Positions 1 through 11,588 of a stretch of 57,921 bases of DNA are shown piece after piece. The DNA lies in assembly GCA_015039465.1 (NCBI GenBank), contig MU129982.1, forward strand, positions 62,419-120,339. The letters run 5' to 3'. This DNA comes from Phlegmacium glaucopus. Lineage: Eukaryota > Basidiomycota > Agaricomycetes > Agaricales > Cortinariaceae. The position numbers were made by a program, and so were the translations under genes. Numbering within the stretch: position 1 is the stretch's first letter; each line of letters opens with the position of its first letter. The notes beneath the pieces were generated by a model, which did no database searches, was not told where the DNA came from, and saw only the letters and a program-made list of their open reading frames with translations.

Positions 1-1200
1 CACGCTGGAAGGTCAGCATGGCGAGAAGGAGTGGATTCAACAGCATTCTGGTGGTGGAATATGGCATGCTCAATATCCTGGAGGTTGCCGGTGTGTTTAA
101 AGCGACCTAAGTATGAATTTCCAAGGTTGTTGAACCAAGTCGGAAGGTCAGCATGACCAGGGGGGGTGGATTGGACAGCATTCTGGTGGTGGGATATAGC
201 ATAGTCAATATCCTGAAGGCCACCGGTGCGTTCAAAGCGACATAAGTATGAATTTCCAAGGTTGTTGAACCAACTCGGAAGGTCAGCATGGCTGGAAGGA
301 GTGGATTGGACAGCGTTCTGGTGGTGCGATAGGGCATGGTCAATATCCTGGAGGTCGCTGGTGCGTTCAAAGCGACGTAAGTACGAATTTCCAAGGTTGT
401 TGAACAAACTCGGGAGGTCAGCATGGCCAGAAGGCGTGGATTGGACAGCGTTCTGTTGGTGGGATATGGCATGGTCAATATCCTGGAGGTCACTGGTGCG
501 TTCAAAGCGACATAAGTACGAGTTTCCAAGGTTGTTGAACCAAGTCGGAAGGTCAGTGCTGCCGGAAGGAGTGGACCGGACAGCGTTCTGGTGGTGGGAT
601 AGGGCATGGTCAATATCCTGGAGGTTGCCGGTGCGTTCAAAGCGACGTAAGTACGAATTTCCAAGGTTGCTGAACAAGCTCGGGAGGTCAGCATGGCCAA
701 AAGGAGTGGATTGGACAGCGTTCTGCTGGTGGGATATGGCATGGTCAATATCCTGGAGGTCACCAGTGCGGTCAAAGCGATGTGAGTATGAATTCCCAAG
801 GTTGTTGAACCAACTCGGAAGGTCGGCATGGCCAGGAGGAGTGGATTCAATAGCATTCTGCTGGTGGGATATGGCATGGTCAATATCCTGGAGGTTGCCG
901 GTGTGCTCAAAGCGACGTGCGTATGAACTTCCAAGGTTGTTGAACCGACTCGGAAGGTTAGCATGGCCAGAAGGAGTGGATTCGACAGAATTCTGGTGGT
1001 AAGATATGGCATGGTCAATATCCTGGAGGTCGCCGGCGCGTTCAAAGCGAAATAAGTACGAAGTTCCAAGATTGCTGAACCAACTCGAAAGGTTGGCATG
1101 GCCAGGAGTAGATTCAACGGCACTCTGTATGTATGATACGGCATGGTCGATATCCTCCAGGTCGCCGGTGCATTTGAAACGATGTAGGTACGAAGTTCCA
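1..1200 (-). repeat. 135-bp tandem repeat encoding 45-residue TPR-like units
   Basis: The motif 'aaagcga' recurs at 99, 234, 369, 504, 639, 774, 909 and 1,044, exactly 135 bp apart, and once more at 1,176 after a 3-bp deletion. Each minus-strand unit reads like SYLRRFERTGDLQDIDHAIS followed by HHQNAVQSTPSGHADLP and a Phe-Asn-Asn-Leu-Gly motif. Neighbouring units are nearly identical in DNA, which implies recent expansion or gene conversion. Long ORFs in the other two frames are shadows of this periodicity. Confidence 0.9.
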
Positions 1201-2122
1201 AGGTTGTAGGACATGGCGGGAAGGATATCAAGACCAGGCGGAATCGAGGAAATTCCCTTTTTATAATGAAAAATTACTTGAGTAATGTCGTCGACGTTTC
1301 CTGTCTCTTCGAAGCGGCGCTCAAGTGTCTCGGCGCTAGTAATAGCGCTACGTAAGTCAGAGATAGCACCCAGTGGAACTCCTCTGGCACCACTCCTGGC
1401 ATCTGACTGAAAGGTAGATTTTGAAGCTACAAATCGGTCAGTGGATGGATCTGAAAACAGTCGGCCTCACATACATATTGTAGAGGTCATCTTGACGGAC
1501 ATGGGGGCATCCTCTTCAACTGACGCAAAGACATACTCCGCTGGAGTGTCTACAGACCGACCGTTATAAGCGCGTGTAAGGGGGACAAATGAGACATCTT
1601 TGGCGTACCTTCCTCTGCACACACCATGGCATAAATTTCGTTGGCAGTGAACTTAAGGACAGCAACATCACCCCCATCCTTCGACTGAACGATCAACATC
1701 ATATCGCCGGCATCGCGCTGACTGCATTTTGGTGCATTAGTCGCTGCTTTATCAATTTTGTTAACAAACCCTTTTCGACAAATCACTCACAGGTCGATAT
1801 TCTCAACAGCTTTCCATTTCTTAGAAGAGATCTTCGTGAGGCGCAAGTTCTCGTTGTTGCAACCCCGACTGATAGACAGCATTAGCTCGTCACTGAAGTG
1901 ATGAGGCGGCGAACATTCGAGAAAAATATCTGAATCGCAAAATAAGGGCAGGCAGAAACGGAAAACGAGACTAATTCTTACTCTTCAATAAACCTCTTCG
2001 ACTTGCTGGTGGCATTGATTGGTGCGACGGAGTGTCTTCAGAGATTGACATACTGCTGTGGCTTGGTGGTTTGTATGGGAGATTATGCTTAGAGCTCGAG
2101 ACAGCTGAGCTTTCGAGTGGCG
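1..2122 (-). pseudogene. TPR-CHAT family protein, copy 1 (5' part, start lost, runs off left edge)
   Basis: This is a paralogue of the gene at 13,871-24,269, read on the minus strand. Matching exons are recognisable: the piece beginning DIFLECSPPHHF (about 1,790-1,935), the piece with DAGDMMLIVQSKDGG (about 1,610-1,720), and a long exon from about 1,545 to the window edge. The last carries at least nine TPR-like repeats of 45 residues. The CHAT protease-like domain expected at the C-terminus lies outside the window. Two defects are visible. Compared with copy 2, about 470 bp around 2,122-2,135 is missing, removing the first exon and start codon. An in-frame TGA sits at 1,467-1,469, unless a 48-bp intron has arisen there. 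The repeat exon is otherwise open throughout. Family membership is clear; the pseudogene call is an inference from these two lesions. Confidence 0.75.
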
Positions 2123-4357
2123 CTACTATATGGAATCCACACCAGCTGCCTCATGTAGGCTGTGCGCATTGCGACATGTACGAGGGGCTACATGTTGCAT
2201 GGATAGATAATTGAAATCAATAGGTCAAGATGTTTTTTTATTCCCACGCGTTTTTGTCTTGAACGTTGAAGTTTACTATACTCCAGTCGCTACGGCCATA
2301 GAAGTAGCGCGTCACACTCCAAGCATGCCGAAAGCCTGACTGTTCTCTGTATTTACACAATGGCACCTTACACAACTCGTCCAGGCCCATCCGCACCTCT
2401 ACTTCCTGCGCCAGTCCACCTCACATCGTAGCTGCCATAACCGTGTTGGATCGTTGGTGAGATTTGTGGTGCTATCTCAGATGTCACCGAACCCATTCCT
2501 CAACTCAAAACCAGCCCAAAACGCTCGGCGACAAATCATTGCCCCACAAACAGGTGAGTAGACATAGGATGCCCATATCAAGCCCATGCTCACATCTACT
2601 GGGTAGATAGCACTGAGTGCCAACCACATCAGAACACCGTTTGATACCTAACATCAACAACGATGATTTTCAAGGCATACTGAGTATCTGAAACGAGATA
2701 AGAGCAGAGAAATGAGAGGAAGACAAAACGAGACGAGGACAGACAGAGGGAAGGAACGAAATGCCCTTGAACTTACCTTCCCAGTTCGTGCCGCTTTATT
2801 CAGCCAATTGCAATCCACACTGATTAACGTTTTATTTCATCCAGCTAAACAGCTTCTCTTTCCCCCACACGCAGTGCTGGACCCACGAACACGACCTCAC
2901 ACACGAAACGTATGTTTTTTTGTATTCTTTTCGGTCTAGTTATAATTCTTTGAAAGCAGCAGCTGTTATTATTTCTATTCATCGACAATATTCCTTCCAA
3001 TTTCTTGACTTCGACCTTAGCGTGACTCGAAAACGCGTCCGACCCCTTCGTGCTGTCCTTGCTGACGGAGTGCCCGTCATGACACCGACATCATTGCAAT
3101 GACGAAGATCAACGACAACCTCAAGTGATAGTTGAGAAAAGATGAAACCAAGGGAACAACAGCACAGAGACAAGGACAGACGAAAGGTGGCTAGGGAAGG
3201 AAAGAAAACCCACATGATTTTACCACCCGGTACGTCCCTCTTTTATACCCTCGAACACGCCCTAATATCTTCATTCATTCCAGCTAAACATTATCGCAAA
3301 GCCTGAACTTGCAGCGCTTGACCAACGAGCACGGCCTAGCCTAGATTTTGTAATTCTCTTTGAATGCGGGTGTGTAGCGTATGGCTACTCGGCGTCTTGC
3401 CAGCCTAACGGAGGTTCATGTAATATTATTGTTAATGTTATTATGGAAATTAGCTCACGTATTTGGTTATAGATCTATTATTTCGACCTCGCCGTCTCCT
3501 TCTCGGGCTCGACACTCTCAAACCCAAACGTGTACCCTCCACTACTAGATTCTTTATCATTCCGGAAGGCTAGGCTCCAGCAAAAGTAAGCCTAAAACTA
3601 GCGGCAAGTCACTCAAAGCTCGAATAAACTACATTTGCACAAATTTCGTCTAACATGCATATGAAACGATTGAGATACTATTACTAGCCTATCAAACACA
3701 ATGCCCCACGTCATCGCCTTCGGAGCTCGACATGTCGTGCATTCGGGATGGGACTCGGAAAGGAATATGATTCAGAGAGCTCAATAACGAGCTCGTAATT
3801 TAGTATTCGCAAGTAAGATTTATTTTCTCCCCCTCTAAGAACTTGTTGCCAATACCCTTCATCCCTCCCCCGCTAAATCCTCAGCCAAACTCTGGAAGCG
3901 CAGCCCTCGAAATTGAAGCCTAACCTCGACCGACACGATCTTAAGCCCTAAGGCAACGGGAGGACGCCTGTGCGTGCAGGGGAGGCATTAGATGTTGCAA
4001 GGCAGGTCCTGCTGGCCAGGTGAATGGCGCGGTACGGCATCAGCTCGAGCCATACCATTGACCTTGACCTAGGGTTGAGGCCGTCGACAGATGTGATTGT
4101 TGGCCCGGGTGGGTTACATAGGCTTTGAACGTAGTTCAGAGGCTAATAGCAGCCAGTAATACATAATAAAGGTAAGTCTCATAAGAACGAGCCCTAGGCT
4201 GGAGGGGACTCGTAATGAGGAACATTAAAACACCAATACAGATTCGAGTCCATGACCGCCGCTGCGAAGGATATCGATGGGTGCAATGAAAACTATTGCA
4301 TCCAAGATAGGAATCCGAGTCTCAACATGATCGTCATTTGATTCAGTAAATCGGGTT
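2123..4357. other. Intergenic, no gene recognised; two diverged direct copies of one module
   Basis: No convincing coding region is seen. Two stretches, about 2,700-3,070 and 3,150-3,540, share words in the same order: 'gacagacagagggaagg'/'gacagacgaaaggtgg', 'cattccagctaaac' in both (with one change), 'acgaacacgacc'/'acgagcacggcc', and a following 'tgtaattctctttgaa'-like segment. They look like an old tandem duplication of about 430 bp whose origin I cannot tell. Confidence 0.4.
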
Positions 4358-4615
4358 TTATTCAAAGGAAACAAGCAAAATTTGCTGTACAACTAGCGTT
4401 TTACTTGTTGGGATATGACGTTTTAGGCCCTCGCCATAGTTCGAATATTCACGAAAGCTCCCCACAGAGATAGGCGCTAATGAAACGCGAGGAACATCAG
4501 GTGAAGAGCGAACCTGAAATTTGATCACATTCAGTGGATGAGGCGAGACCTGGACAAGTCCTGGTAGGATAAACGTGATACGCTCCTCCAAATCACTGGG
4601 CTGATATTGTGGCAT
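4358..4615 (-). CDS. Hypothetical small ORF, 85 residues
   Basis: An open frame beginning MPQYQPSDLEERITFILPGL and ending LLVSFE. I do not recognise a family. No paralogue is visible beside the otherwise similar plus-strand caspase-like gene, so it is unlikely to be a C-terminal exon of that family. It has a credible residue composition and an ATG but no other support. It could equally be chance. Confidence 0.2.
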   Translation of the reverse strand: MPQYQPSDLEERITFILPGLVQVSPHPLNVIKFQVRSSPDVPRVSLAPISVGSFREYSNYGEGLKRHIPTSKTLVVQQILLVSFE

Positions 4616-5124
4616 CAGTTGTTTCCAAAAAAGGTTGTAAATTTATGTCGAAGATGCGATATCGGAGCATGAAGAGAGCTTCAATCCTCACCAGTAGTCA
4701 GTGGCCTGGTTGAAATAATTTATTTTTCAAGAGATCTTGTATTCTTTTTTGGAATTTTCCGTTATATGAATGCGTGCGGTTTATATTAGAGACGGAACGG
4801 CAAGGGGCAGAATCATTTAATAAATGGTTAATCCTAGTCTGATTCCAAAGGCGAGAAAAGTAGTAGCACGGTTGAAACGGCAAGAGGAGGCCGAAGACGA
4901 GGAAAATGAAAGTGCTGGATGAATGGTTTGACTTGGTTGTAGAACAGTCAGGCTACTGCGCGGAGAAGTCCTAATATTGGTCTCTCCGCGTGGTACATTC
5001 ACATTTGACCTCATGTAACGAAACATAAATTTCTTATTATTCTCGTGTTTTCCCCAAGTTTCCTGCTCTGTGTTCCAAAATGCATAATTTAACTGCTACT
5101 AACATTAGTTGTTCCTGTTGTATC
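4616..5124. other. Intergenic, nothing recognised
   Basis: AT-rich stretch between the small ORF and the caspase-like pseudogene. ORFs here are short, overlap in several frames and show no family signature. Confidence 0.4.
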
Positions 5125-6602
5125 TTAACTTCTGACTATGTAGATCCAAGAATCCCAAAAGTCATTAGGGATCGTACGCTTTTGCGGTATACGACCAGCG
5201 TCATCCTCGAAAGGTGAATCTTGCACAAGGTCGCTCAAGTCAACATACGTTGACGTGACAAAGATTTTGAAGAAGGTGACTTCATTTGACTGGAATTCGA
5301 TAGCTTCTCCACCCTCAGGGCCATAGCCGATTGTAACTGGCCTATCTGCACGCAGTGGTCCCTCTTTCATAGCCTGGGGATGGTAAAACGACTGGAAGTT
5401 TTGAGTGAGCATTCTGTTCCTTTATCCCATAAATAAAACCCACGTACCGCAATTTGATAAGTGGCGGGATCAAAACCGAAGATATACGGATAAAGAGAGG
5501 TTCCGAGGTTATCGAGGCTAAGTGTGAAGCTGTATAGACTTTTCAAATCAACGATTTTCACCGCGGCCGCAATTGTGGGTCCATCCTCGATATTGGCCTT
5601 TGGCCGTAGAGGCTCGCCCGACGCAAAGAAGTCTTCCCCATCTTTGACCGGCTGTCCGAGTCCTCCTGATGTTGATAAACGCTCAAGTTTGACTTTGATG
5701 TGCATTTGGTTGCCTTTGTAATTGGATTCGCTCTGAAGAAGGTGGAAATTGAAGTGATTTACCGCGTTTATTATGGCCGAGGCGTGCGTGTCTGGAGTAG
5801 AGAGGTCTAGGCAGGCCTCTCGTAGTGTGAAGTGAATGTCGCGTTCTGCATACTGAGGGATAAGTTTATCCCGCCTTTCTAGCTTCATACGTCCGTCCCG
5901 GGATGGAGAAATTAAAAAATATTTGGACAGATATTTGAGGGATTGGCCGACTGGGTTCATCTTTGGGTGAAGCTGATTCCATTTGGTTATATCGGCTCTT
6001 GAATCATCCTTCAGGTCGGACATGCCATTAAGTTTCTCGAATGTGCAGCAAAGAGGGAAGACATGAATCGGTTTCAACCCTTCGAAGCGCATCTCGCCGC
6101 TAGTGACTGTAAACTCTGTCTCAGTATCAACTCCATGGATAGTACCAGCGCGCACTGAGAACTTCCCGTTCTCCATCGGCGATACCGGGAATTGATGGCC
6201 AACGTCTGTCGTGCTGAAAAGAATCCTTGTCTTGTTATCGCCTTCCACGTATGGAGTTTGCTTTGGTGATCGTGACTTGTTCTCTGTTCGCTGCAGAGTA
6301 TGGAATAGACCAATATACGTGGTTTCGAAAAGATTGCGTCCAGGTTGTCGGAGAAGATCTAAGAGTAGAGTGGTGAAAACCCCGCAATAGTGGTCGTCTG
6401 TCACTGTCGATAGAGGTGCTTCATAGGCGAGCTCATCACGCTGGCATGCAGCAAGAAGAGTGTGCGATGCTAATGGAGTATATGGAAGTCGGGGATCCGG
6501 GATTTCTGTAATGGACCTAGCACGGTTCCAGATGTCTTCTAGAACTGTATGATAGGGGAGAACGGGAGAAATTGACGGAAAACAGACGACAGGACTACTT
6601 TA
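5125..6602 (-). pseudogene. Caspase-like (peptidase C14 type) paralogue lacking the catalytic half
   Basis: Homologous along its length to the C-terminal three quarters of the gene at 7,842-9,900. Shared blocks include LEDIWNRAR, LLAACQRDELAYEAP, HYCGVFTTLLLDLLRQPGR, YIGLFHTL, TPYVEGDNKTRILFSTTD, FDPATYQIA, and a C-terminus ending WDSWIYIVRS. One intron of 74 bp (5,374-5,447) matches the intron position of the plus copy. Upstream the frame closes at a TAA (6,600-6,602). The region where the caspase p20 core should be, with the catalytic His (AGHG) and Cys (SCHSG), does not contain it. The copy therefore keeps only the post-catalytic part. An unrelated 5' exon could still make a product, so 'pseudogene' is an inference; the homology is plain. 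Confidence 0.75.
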
Positions 6603-7841
6603 TCAAGCGCATCGTTAGGCGAGCCTCCGTCCATATCAGATTGGCCTTGAGTACGGCGACAGAGAAAGTGACAATCCGGAAAGGCAAGGGCGATGAGACT
6701 GACATAATGCAGGTAATCTTTGGGTTTGGATAGACCGGTTGACGAAATAGTGGTAGGTACCCGCTACCAGCGAACCTAGAGGGACGCTGAATATGCACGC
6801 AACTTGACGAGACGGCCACTCAGAGAAGACAGACACGAGGTGCCGTTGTTGCTTGATCGCAATGTGGCTGCGGATTAGGTCATGCGCGGGGAGCTGAGGA
6901 AAAGTTCGTTTTGGGAAGCGCCTCGGAGCAGGTTTATTTCAAGCATTTTTAACTTAAAACCATGAACTTACTTATCTTGTACTTCTACTAGTACAAGTGC
7001 TTGACTGGGAAACAATACAGTACCGACGGTTAGCGTTGTCATTTACCATATAATTCAACCTGTTCCTCGTTACTAACTCGCATGTCGGCGCGGCCCTGCG
7101 CCAGTAGACGATAAAAAAACATGCTGTTGTATAGGATGCATATAAACTACACGAGGCAGGTGATCGTTCGAATTCCCAACTTCCTGGCTACCTTTAGATC
7201 AACACTGCTGAGAAGTATAGTGAACGTGGATGTAGCCTGAGCCAGCTTTGGAAACTCAGCATTTGCGAGAAACTCTGATCAGCGATACGGCGAATTAATG
7301 GGAACTTAACCCATTCATTTAAATGGTACATAAGGACTTTGGATCAGCAAACAAAAAAAGAAAATATCAACAGCTTGCAAGCCCCCTGTCATAACCATTG
7401 GGACTGATGGATAACGACGGCAATCCATCCAACTCGATTCAGCAGGAACACAAAGGGTGAGGCCTATGTTGTGATCAAGTCAACGCCAAGCGGTGAGCCC
7501 ATATCACAGGTTTCTTCATCTCGCGTCCGTGGCGGCGGTGCGGGGGTCGCGGTATGTAGTAATGAAACATTGGGAGGGAGTAAAAAGGCTGGCCAACCGC
7601 TTTTCATGGCTCTCAGCTAGCAACTCCTCAGACGACCAACTTCCTAGTTCGAACAGTATTGATATGCGTGGACTAGGAAGGTGAAGCCCAACTACTTGAA
7701 TTTTCTCTGATTTATCCAATCTTGCTAAACCTTGTTTTCAGTCACCACGTAGCAGACCAAAATCAGCTTTCAATCATTTCTGCGTCAGAATGGTGAACCT
7801 CTTGTATCAAAGTAATATTTATCTGGTTTTGTTGATACTTT
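6603..7841. other. Divergent intergenic region, possible 5' exons of the plus-strand caspase-like gene
   Basis: It lies between two divergently oriented caspase-like copies, so it probably held their promoters. On the plus strand an ATG at about 7,408 opens a short frame (MDNDGNPSNSIQQEHKG). A good donor/acceptor pair is seen at about 7,791 (gtgaacc) and about 7,848 (cacag). I could not build one consistent upstream exon chain. Minus-strand ORFs at 6,595-6,836 do not resemble caspase sequence. Confidence 0.35.
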
Positions 7842-9900
7842 ATGCACAGTTGCCATCCCAGACTAGGGAAAAAAGTTGGGGAATACCAGCATCGTATTGC
7901 CCCTGCAGATACCAACAATCACGTGTTTGCCTTGATTATTGGGATCAATAAGTACCAGGATGCAAAAATCCGTAATCTTAAAGGGTGTATCAAGGACAGT
8001 GAAAACGTTTGCAGGTTCTTAACGGAGTCCCTTCATGCAAACCCGATTCATATCAAACATCTACGGGATGCGGAAGCTACGCGAAAGGCTATCTTATCTG
8101 CTTTCGAAGAACACCTCATTAACAACCGAGAGATACTCGAGAACGACTCCATAATTTTTTACTTTGCTGGTCACGGTAGCTACGAGGCTCCCGAGGAAAA
8201 CTCCCTTGCCGGACACAATATGGAAACGATCTGTCCTTACGATGATAGAGCAGGAGAAGGAGAACGCGGAATCCCTGATCGCACTATTGCCTCGCTCATG
8301 AAGCGGTTAGCGTCCATCAAAGGAAACAATATTGTCGGTTTTATTATTACACACCTTTCACATCTGCTGACGATTGATTTCAGACGGCAATATTCGATTC
8401 GTGTCATTCTGGAGGGATGGGCCGGGTCTTGGATTTAGAGAATTCACGTTTTATCGAACCTCCTCGTTCGCCCTTTCCAAAAGGCCTTGACGAAGACATT
8501 TGGAACCGTGCGAGGTTCGCTACAGACATCCAAGATCCCCTCCTTCCATATCCTCCACTAACATCACACATTCTCCTTGCCGCATGCCAGCGTGATGAGC
8601 TCGCCTATGAAGTACCTCCTTCGACAGTGACTATAGGTGACCACTACTGCGGGGCTTTCACCACTCTACTCTTAGATCTTCTCCGACAACCTGGACGCAA
8701 GCTTCCCGAAACCACGTATATCGGCCTATTCCACACTCTGGAGCGACAAGAGAACAAGGCACGATTACCAAAGCAAACTCCTTACGTGGAAGGGGATAAC
8801 AAAACAAGGATTCTTTTCAGCACGACAGACCTTGGCCGTCAATTCCCGGTAGTGTTAAGCAAGAACGAGACGTTCTCAGTGCCAGCTGGCACCATTCATG
8901 GAATCAATGAGGAGACAGTGTTCACAATTAAGAGCGGCGATGATCGCTTTGAAGGGTTGAAACCCATTCATGTCTTGCCTCTTAGCTCCCGTTTCGAGAA
9001 ACTTGATAGCATCTCCCTGAAGGATGATTCAAGAGCTTATGTAACCAAATGGAATCAACTTCATCCAAAGGTATTCGTCCAACAATCATCTGATGGTCCC
9101 TCGGATTCGCTCGATTATGACGTTGTAATTTCTCAATCTCCGGACGGAAGCATGAAGCTTGAAAGACGGGACGAACTCATCCCTCATTATGCAGAGAGCG
9201 ACATTCACTTCACTCCACGCGAACCTTCTCTTGATCTCTCTACTCCAGACACACACATATCGACCATTATCGACGCCGTAACCCGATTCAACTTTCACCT
9301 TCTTCAAAGCAGTTCCAATGATATAGGTGACAGATTGCACGTCAAACTTGAACGTTTGTCAACGTATGGAGGCGGACAGCCATTCGAAGATGGGAAAGAT
9401 TTCTTTGCATCGGGCGAGCCTGTAATGCCAAAGGCCAACATCAAGATGGGACCCAAAGTTACAGCAGCGGTGAAATCCGTTGATCTGAAAGCGTTATACG
9501 GCTTCACAATTAGCATCGATAACCCCAGAACCCCCCTTTTTCCGTATATCTTCGGTTTTGATCCCGCCACTTATGAAATTGCGGTACGTGAATTTTATAA
9601 AGGGAACGGAATGTTCACTCAAAACTTTAGTCATTTTATCATCCCGAGCCGACAAAAGAAGGACCACTGCGTGCTAATAGGGCAGTCACAATCGGCTTCG
9701 GCACTGAGGGTGGAGATGCCATCGAATTCCAGCCAAACGAGGTTACCTTCTTCAAAATCTTTGTCACGTCGAAGTACGTTGATTTGAAAGGCCTCGTTCA
9801 AGAATCGCCTTTCCTTGAAGGCGCCGGTCGTATACCGAAAAAGCGGCCTGCGATCCCTGATGACTTTTGGGAGTCTTGGATTTACATTGTTAGAAGTTAA
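7842..9900 (+). CDS. Caspase-domain (peptidase C14, metacaspase-like) protein
   Basis: Spliced from 7,842-8,333, 8,384-9,583 and 9,649-9,900, giving about 647 residues with all phases matching. An N-terminal caspase p20-like fold is seen: HVFALIIGINKYQ near residue 30, the catalytic His in IIFYFAGHGS near residue 110, and the catalytic Cys in ITAIFDSCHSGG just after the first intron. The remaining 450 or so residues form a long C-terminal region shared with the neighbouring truncated paralogue and ending DFWESWIYIVRS. Caspase-like proteins of this type are expanded in Agaricomycetes; clan CD members usually cut after basic or acidic residues, and the substrate here is unknown. The first exon boundary is uncertain because an acceptor-like 'cacag' overlaps the chosen ATG, so more 5' exons are possible. 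Both catalytic residues are present and the spliced frame is open. Confidence 0.8.
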
Positions 9901-9987
9901 GATAGTTACTACAGGAGTGCTTAAGGATGGCGCAGTTGAATTATGCATTTTGGAACACGCAGCAGGGAAACATATCATCGGATTCCG

Positions 9988-10372
9988 ACAGGACCCTGAT
10001 ATATGCTGTGGAATGTCCGATCCAAAACTGCCAAATACTTTGGCACTTATGTACGCGGCGGTTCCGTCCGCACTTCGGATCCGACCTACCATTTCCGTCC
10101 GCAGTACTAATCAGACATCTACAGGCTCATGGACTAAAAAAACGACTCTAATCAGAGTCAGAGTAGGTTCTCCTCATCCTTGCCACTCTCCAGGGCCTCC
10201 AAAGGGCGCGCCCACTGATGGGTGAGATAGGTGATGAAAATTATACAGAAATTTTTGAAGGCCGGTCAACAGCCACAAACGTACGCAAGTGGGATCGGAC
10301 CTCTGGCCAAATTTTACGCTTTCCGTCCGCACAAGGATCGGACATTTGGCAGCATATACCAGGGTCCTATGT
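9988..10372. mobile_element. MITE-like inverted-repeat element, 385 bp
   Basis: The left arm (ACAGGACCCTGATATATGCT, continuing to AATGTCCGATCC) is matched in reverse complement by the right arm ending GGTCCTATGT, over roughly 35 bp with a few mismatches. The interior repeats 'ttccgtccgca' and 'ggatcggac' words on both sides. ATTCCG lies directly outside both ends (9,982-9,987 and 10,373-10,378), consistent with a 6-bp target duplication. No transposase is inside. It sits 88 bp past the stop of the caspase-like gene. Confidence 0.6.
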
Positions 10373-11588
10373 ATTCCGAAATCTGGAGAGAGGAAACCTT
10401 GTGTTTTCGGGTTCTAATATTGAGAGTCCGCTTGGAAGCGGAGAGCCTCCGAGAGCGGCTAAGAACAGTAGCCTGTTATCTCCGCTTCAATGTCCCCCTA
10501 CGTTGAGCAATTTCAACTTCAACGAAGTGTTTATTTTTAGCGTTTAACCTATCGCTCTCACAGGCGGATTACAAAATATTGCAGCGATTCTACCACTGCT
10601 CGGGACAGAGAAATGCGAGGTCCAAGTCAGCTCAGCACTCACACGAGGATGAAAACACCGTAAATTAACAACGCAAGGATCAATCCAGTCCAATGCTGTC
10701 TGAGGCAACAGTTTAGTGTGTAGGCAACGTGTAGGTGTGCCATATTCCTGGACAATCATGAACTAACTTGGGCTGGTATGTGCCATGCATGGTATGAGTG
10801 AGGCAGGGCGAACTTGAATGCAATTACATTTCGAATTAGAGCGTATTCGGCCAACTTTTATTGTCCATCCACCCAATTGAGAGGCACAGGAAAGTTACTA
10901 TGATGTTACGTAAGGGCGCCTGAGAGTTAGCGCACAGATATTATATGTTGCTGTCAGAGGCATGTTTTAAATTTATGGATATTCGGACTCATGGATATTC
11001 AGACTCATGGATATTCAGACCTAGGGTGTGTCGTCGTCGTCGTTATTGGCATTGTCCATTCTAGTAGCGCGGAAGGAGAGAGAAAACCCCGTGTCGTTCT
11101 GAATTGACAAGTTTGAGCTAAGACTAGGAGGTCTAGGATTGAGTAGAAAGAAACAGGAGTTGGCTGAATGCTGCTAGTCATAATCATGCTCACCTTTCTG
11201 ATAAAGGAAAGGCAGACGATAGTGCCACGACCATGCAGATAACCACATCGTCGTTGTCGTCGCCGCCAATCATTTTCATTCTCGAGTTGAGACGACAGAC
11301 TCGTCACCAATTAAACGTCGAAACCGTCTCCTGAGATGTGCCCTATGCATGACAGCAGAAAGCTCCACATTCTCCTTCGTCTCCTCTCCTCGGCAAGTTC
11401 AGCTTCCTCTCTTTACTCCACCCACCGTGCGAGTACCCACACCTCAATCTAAATGTATTCAACTCCAATCTACAGCAGCAGCGGAGTAAGCAGTTGCAGC
11501 CGCTGCACCCGTATTCGCGGCCTTGGGTTCAGCATATGACCAGCCAAAGTCCGTTGTTTACGTTGCTGCCGTACTGGGCAATCCTGAA
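10373..11588. other. Intergenic; short 16-bp tandem repeat
   Basis: No gene recognised. At 10,976-11,021 the unit 'tggatattcagactca' is repeated nearly three times. Minus-strand ORFs around 11,005-11,310 lack family features. Confidence 0.4.

Noticed and set aside
107..1231. 374-codon minus-strand ORF and 258-codon plus-strand ORF over the first kilobase
   Set aside because: They are shadow frames of a 135-bp periodic coding repeat. The real frame is the minus-strand TPR-like one, which has no ATG because the start is lost.
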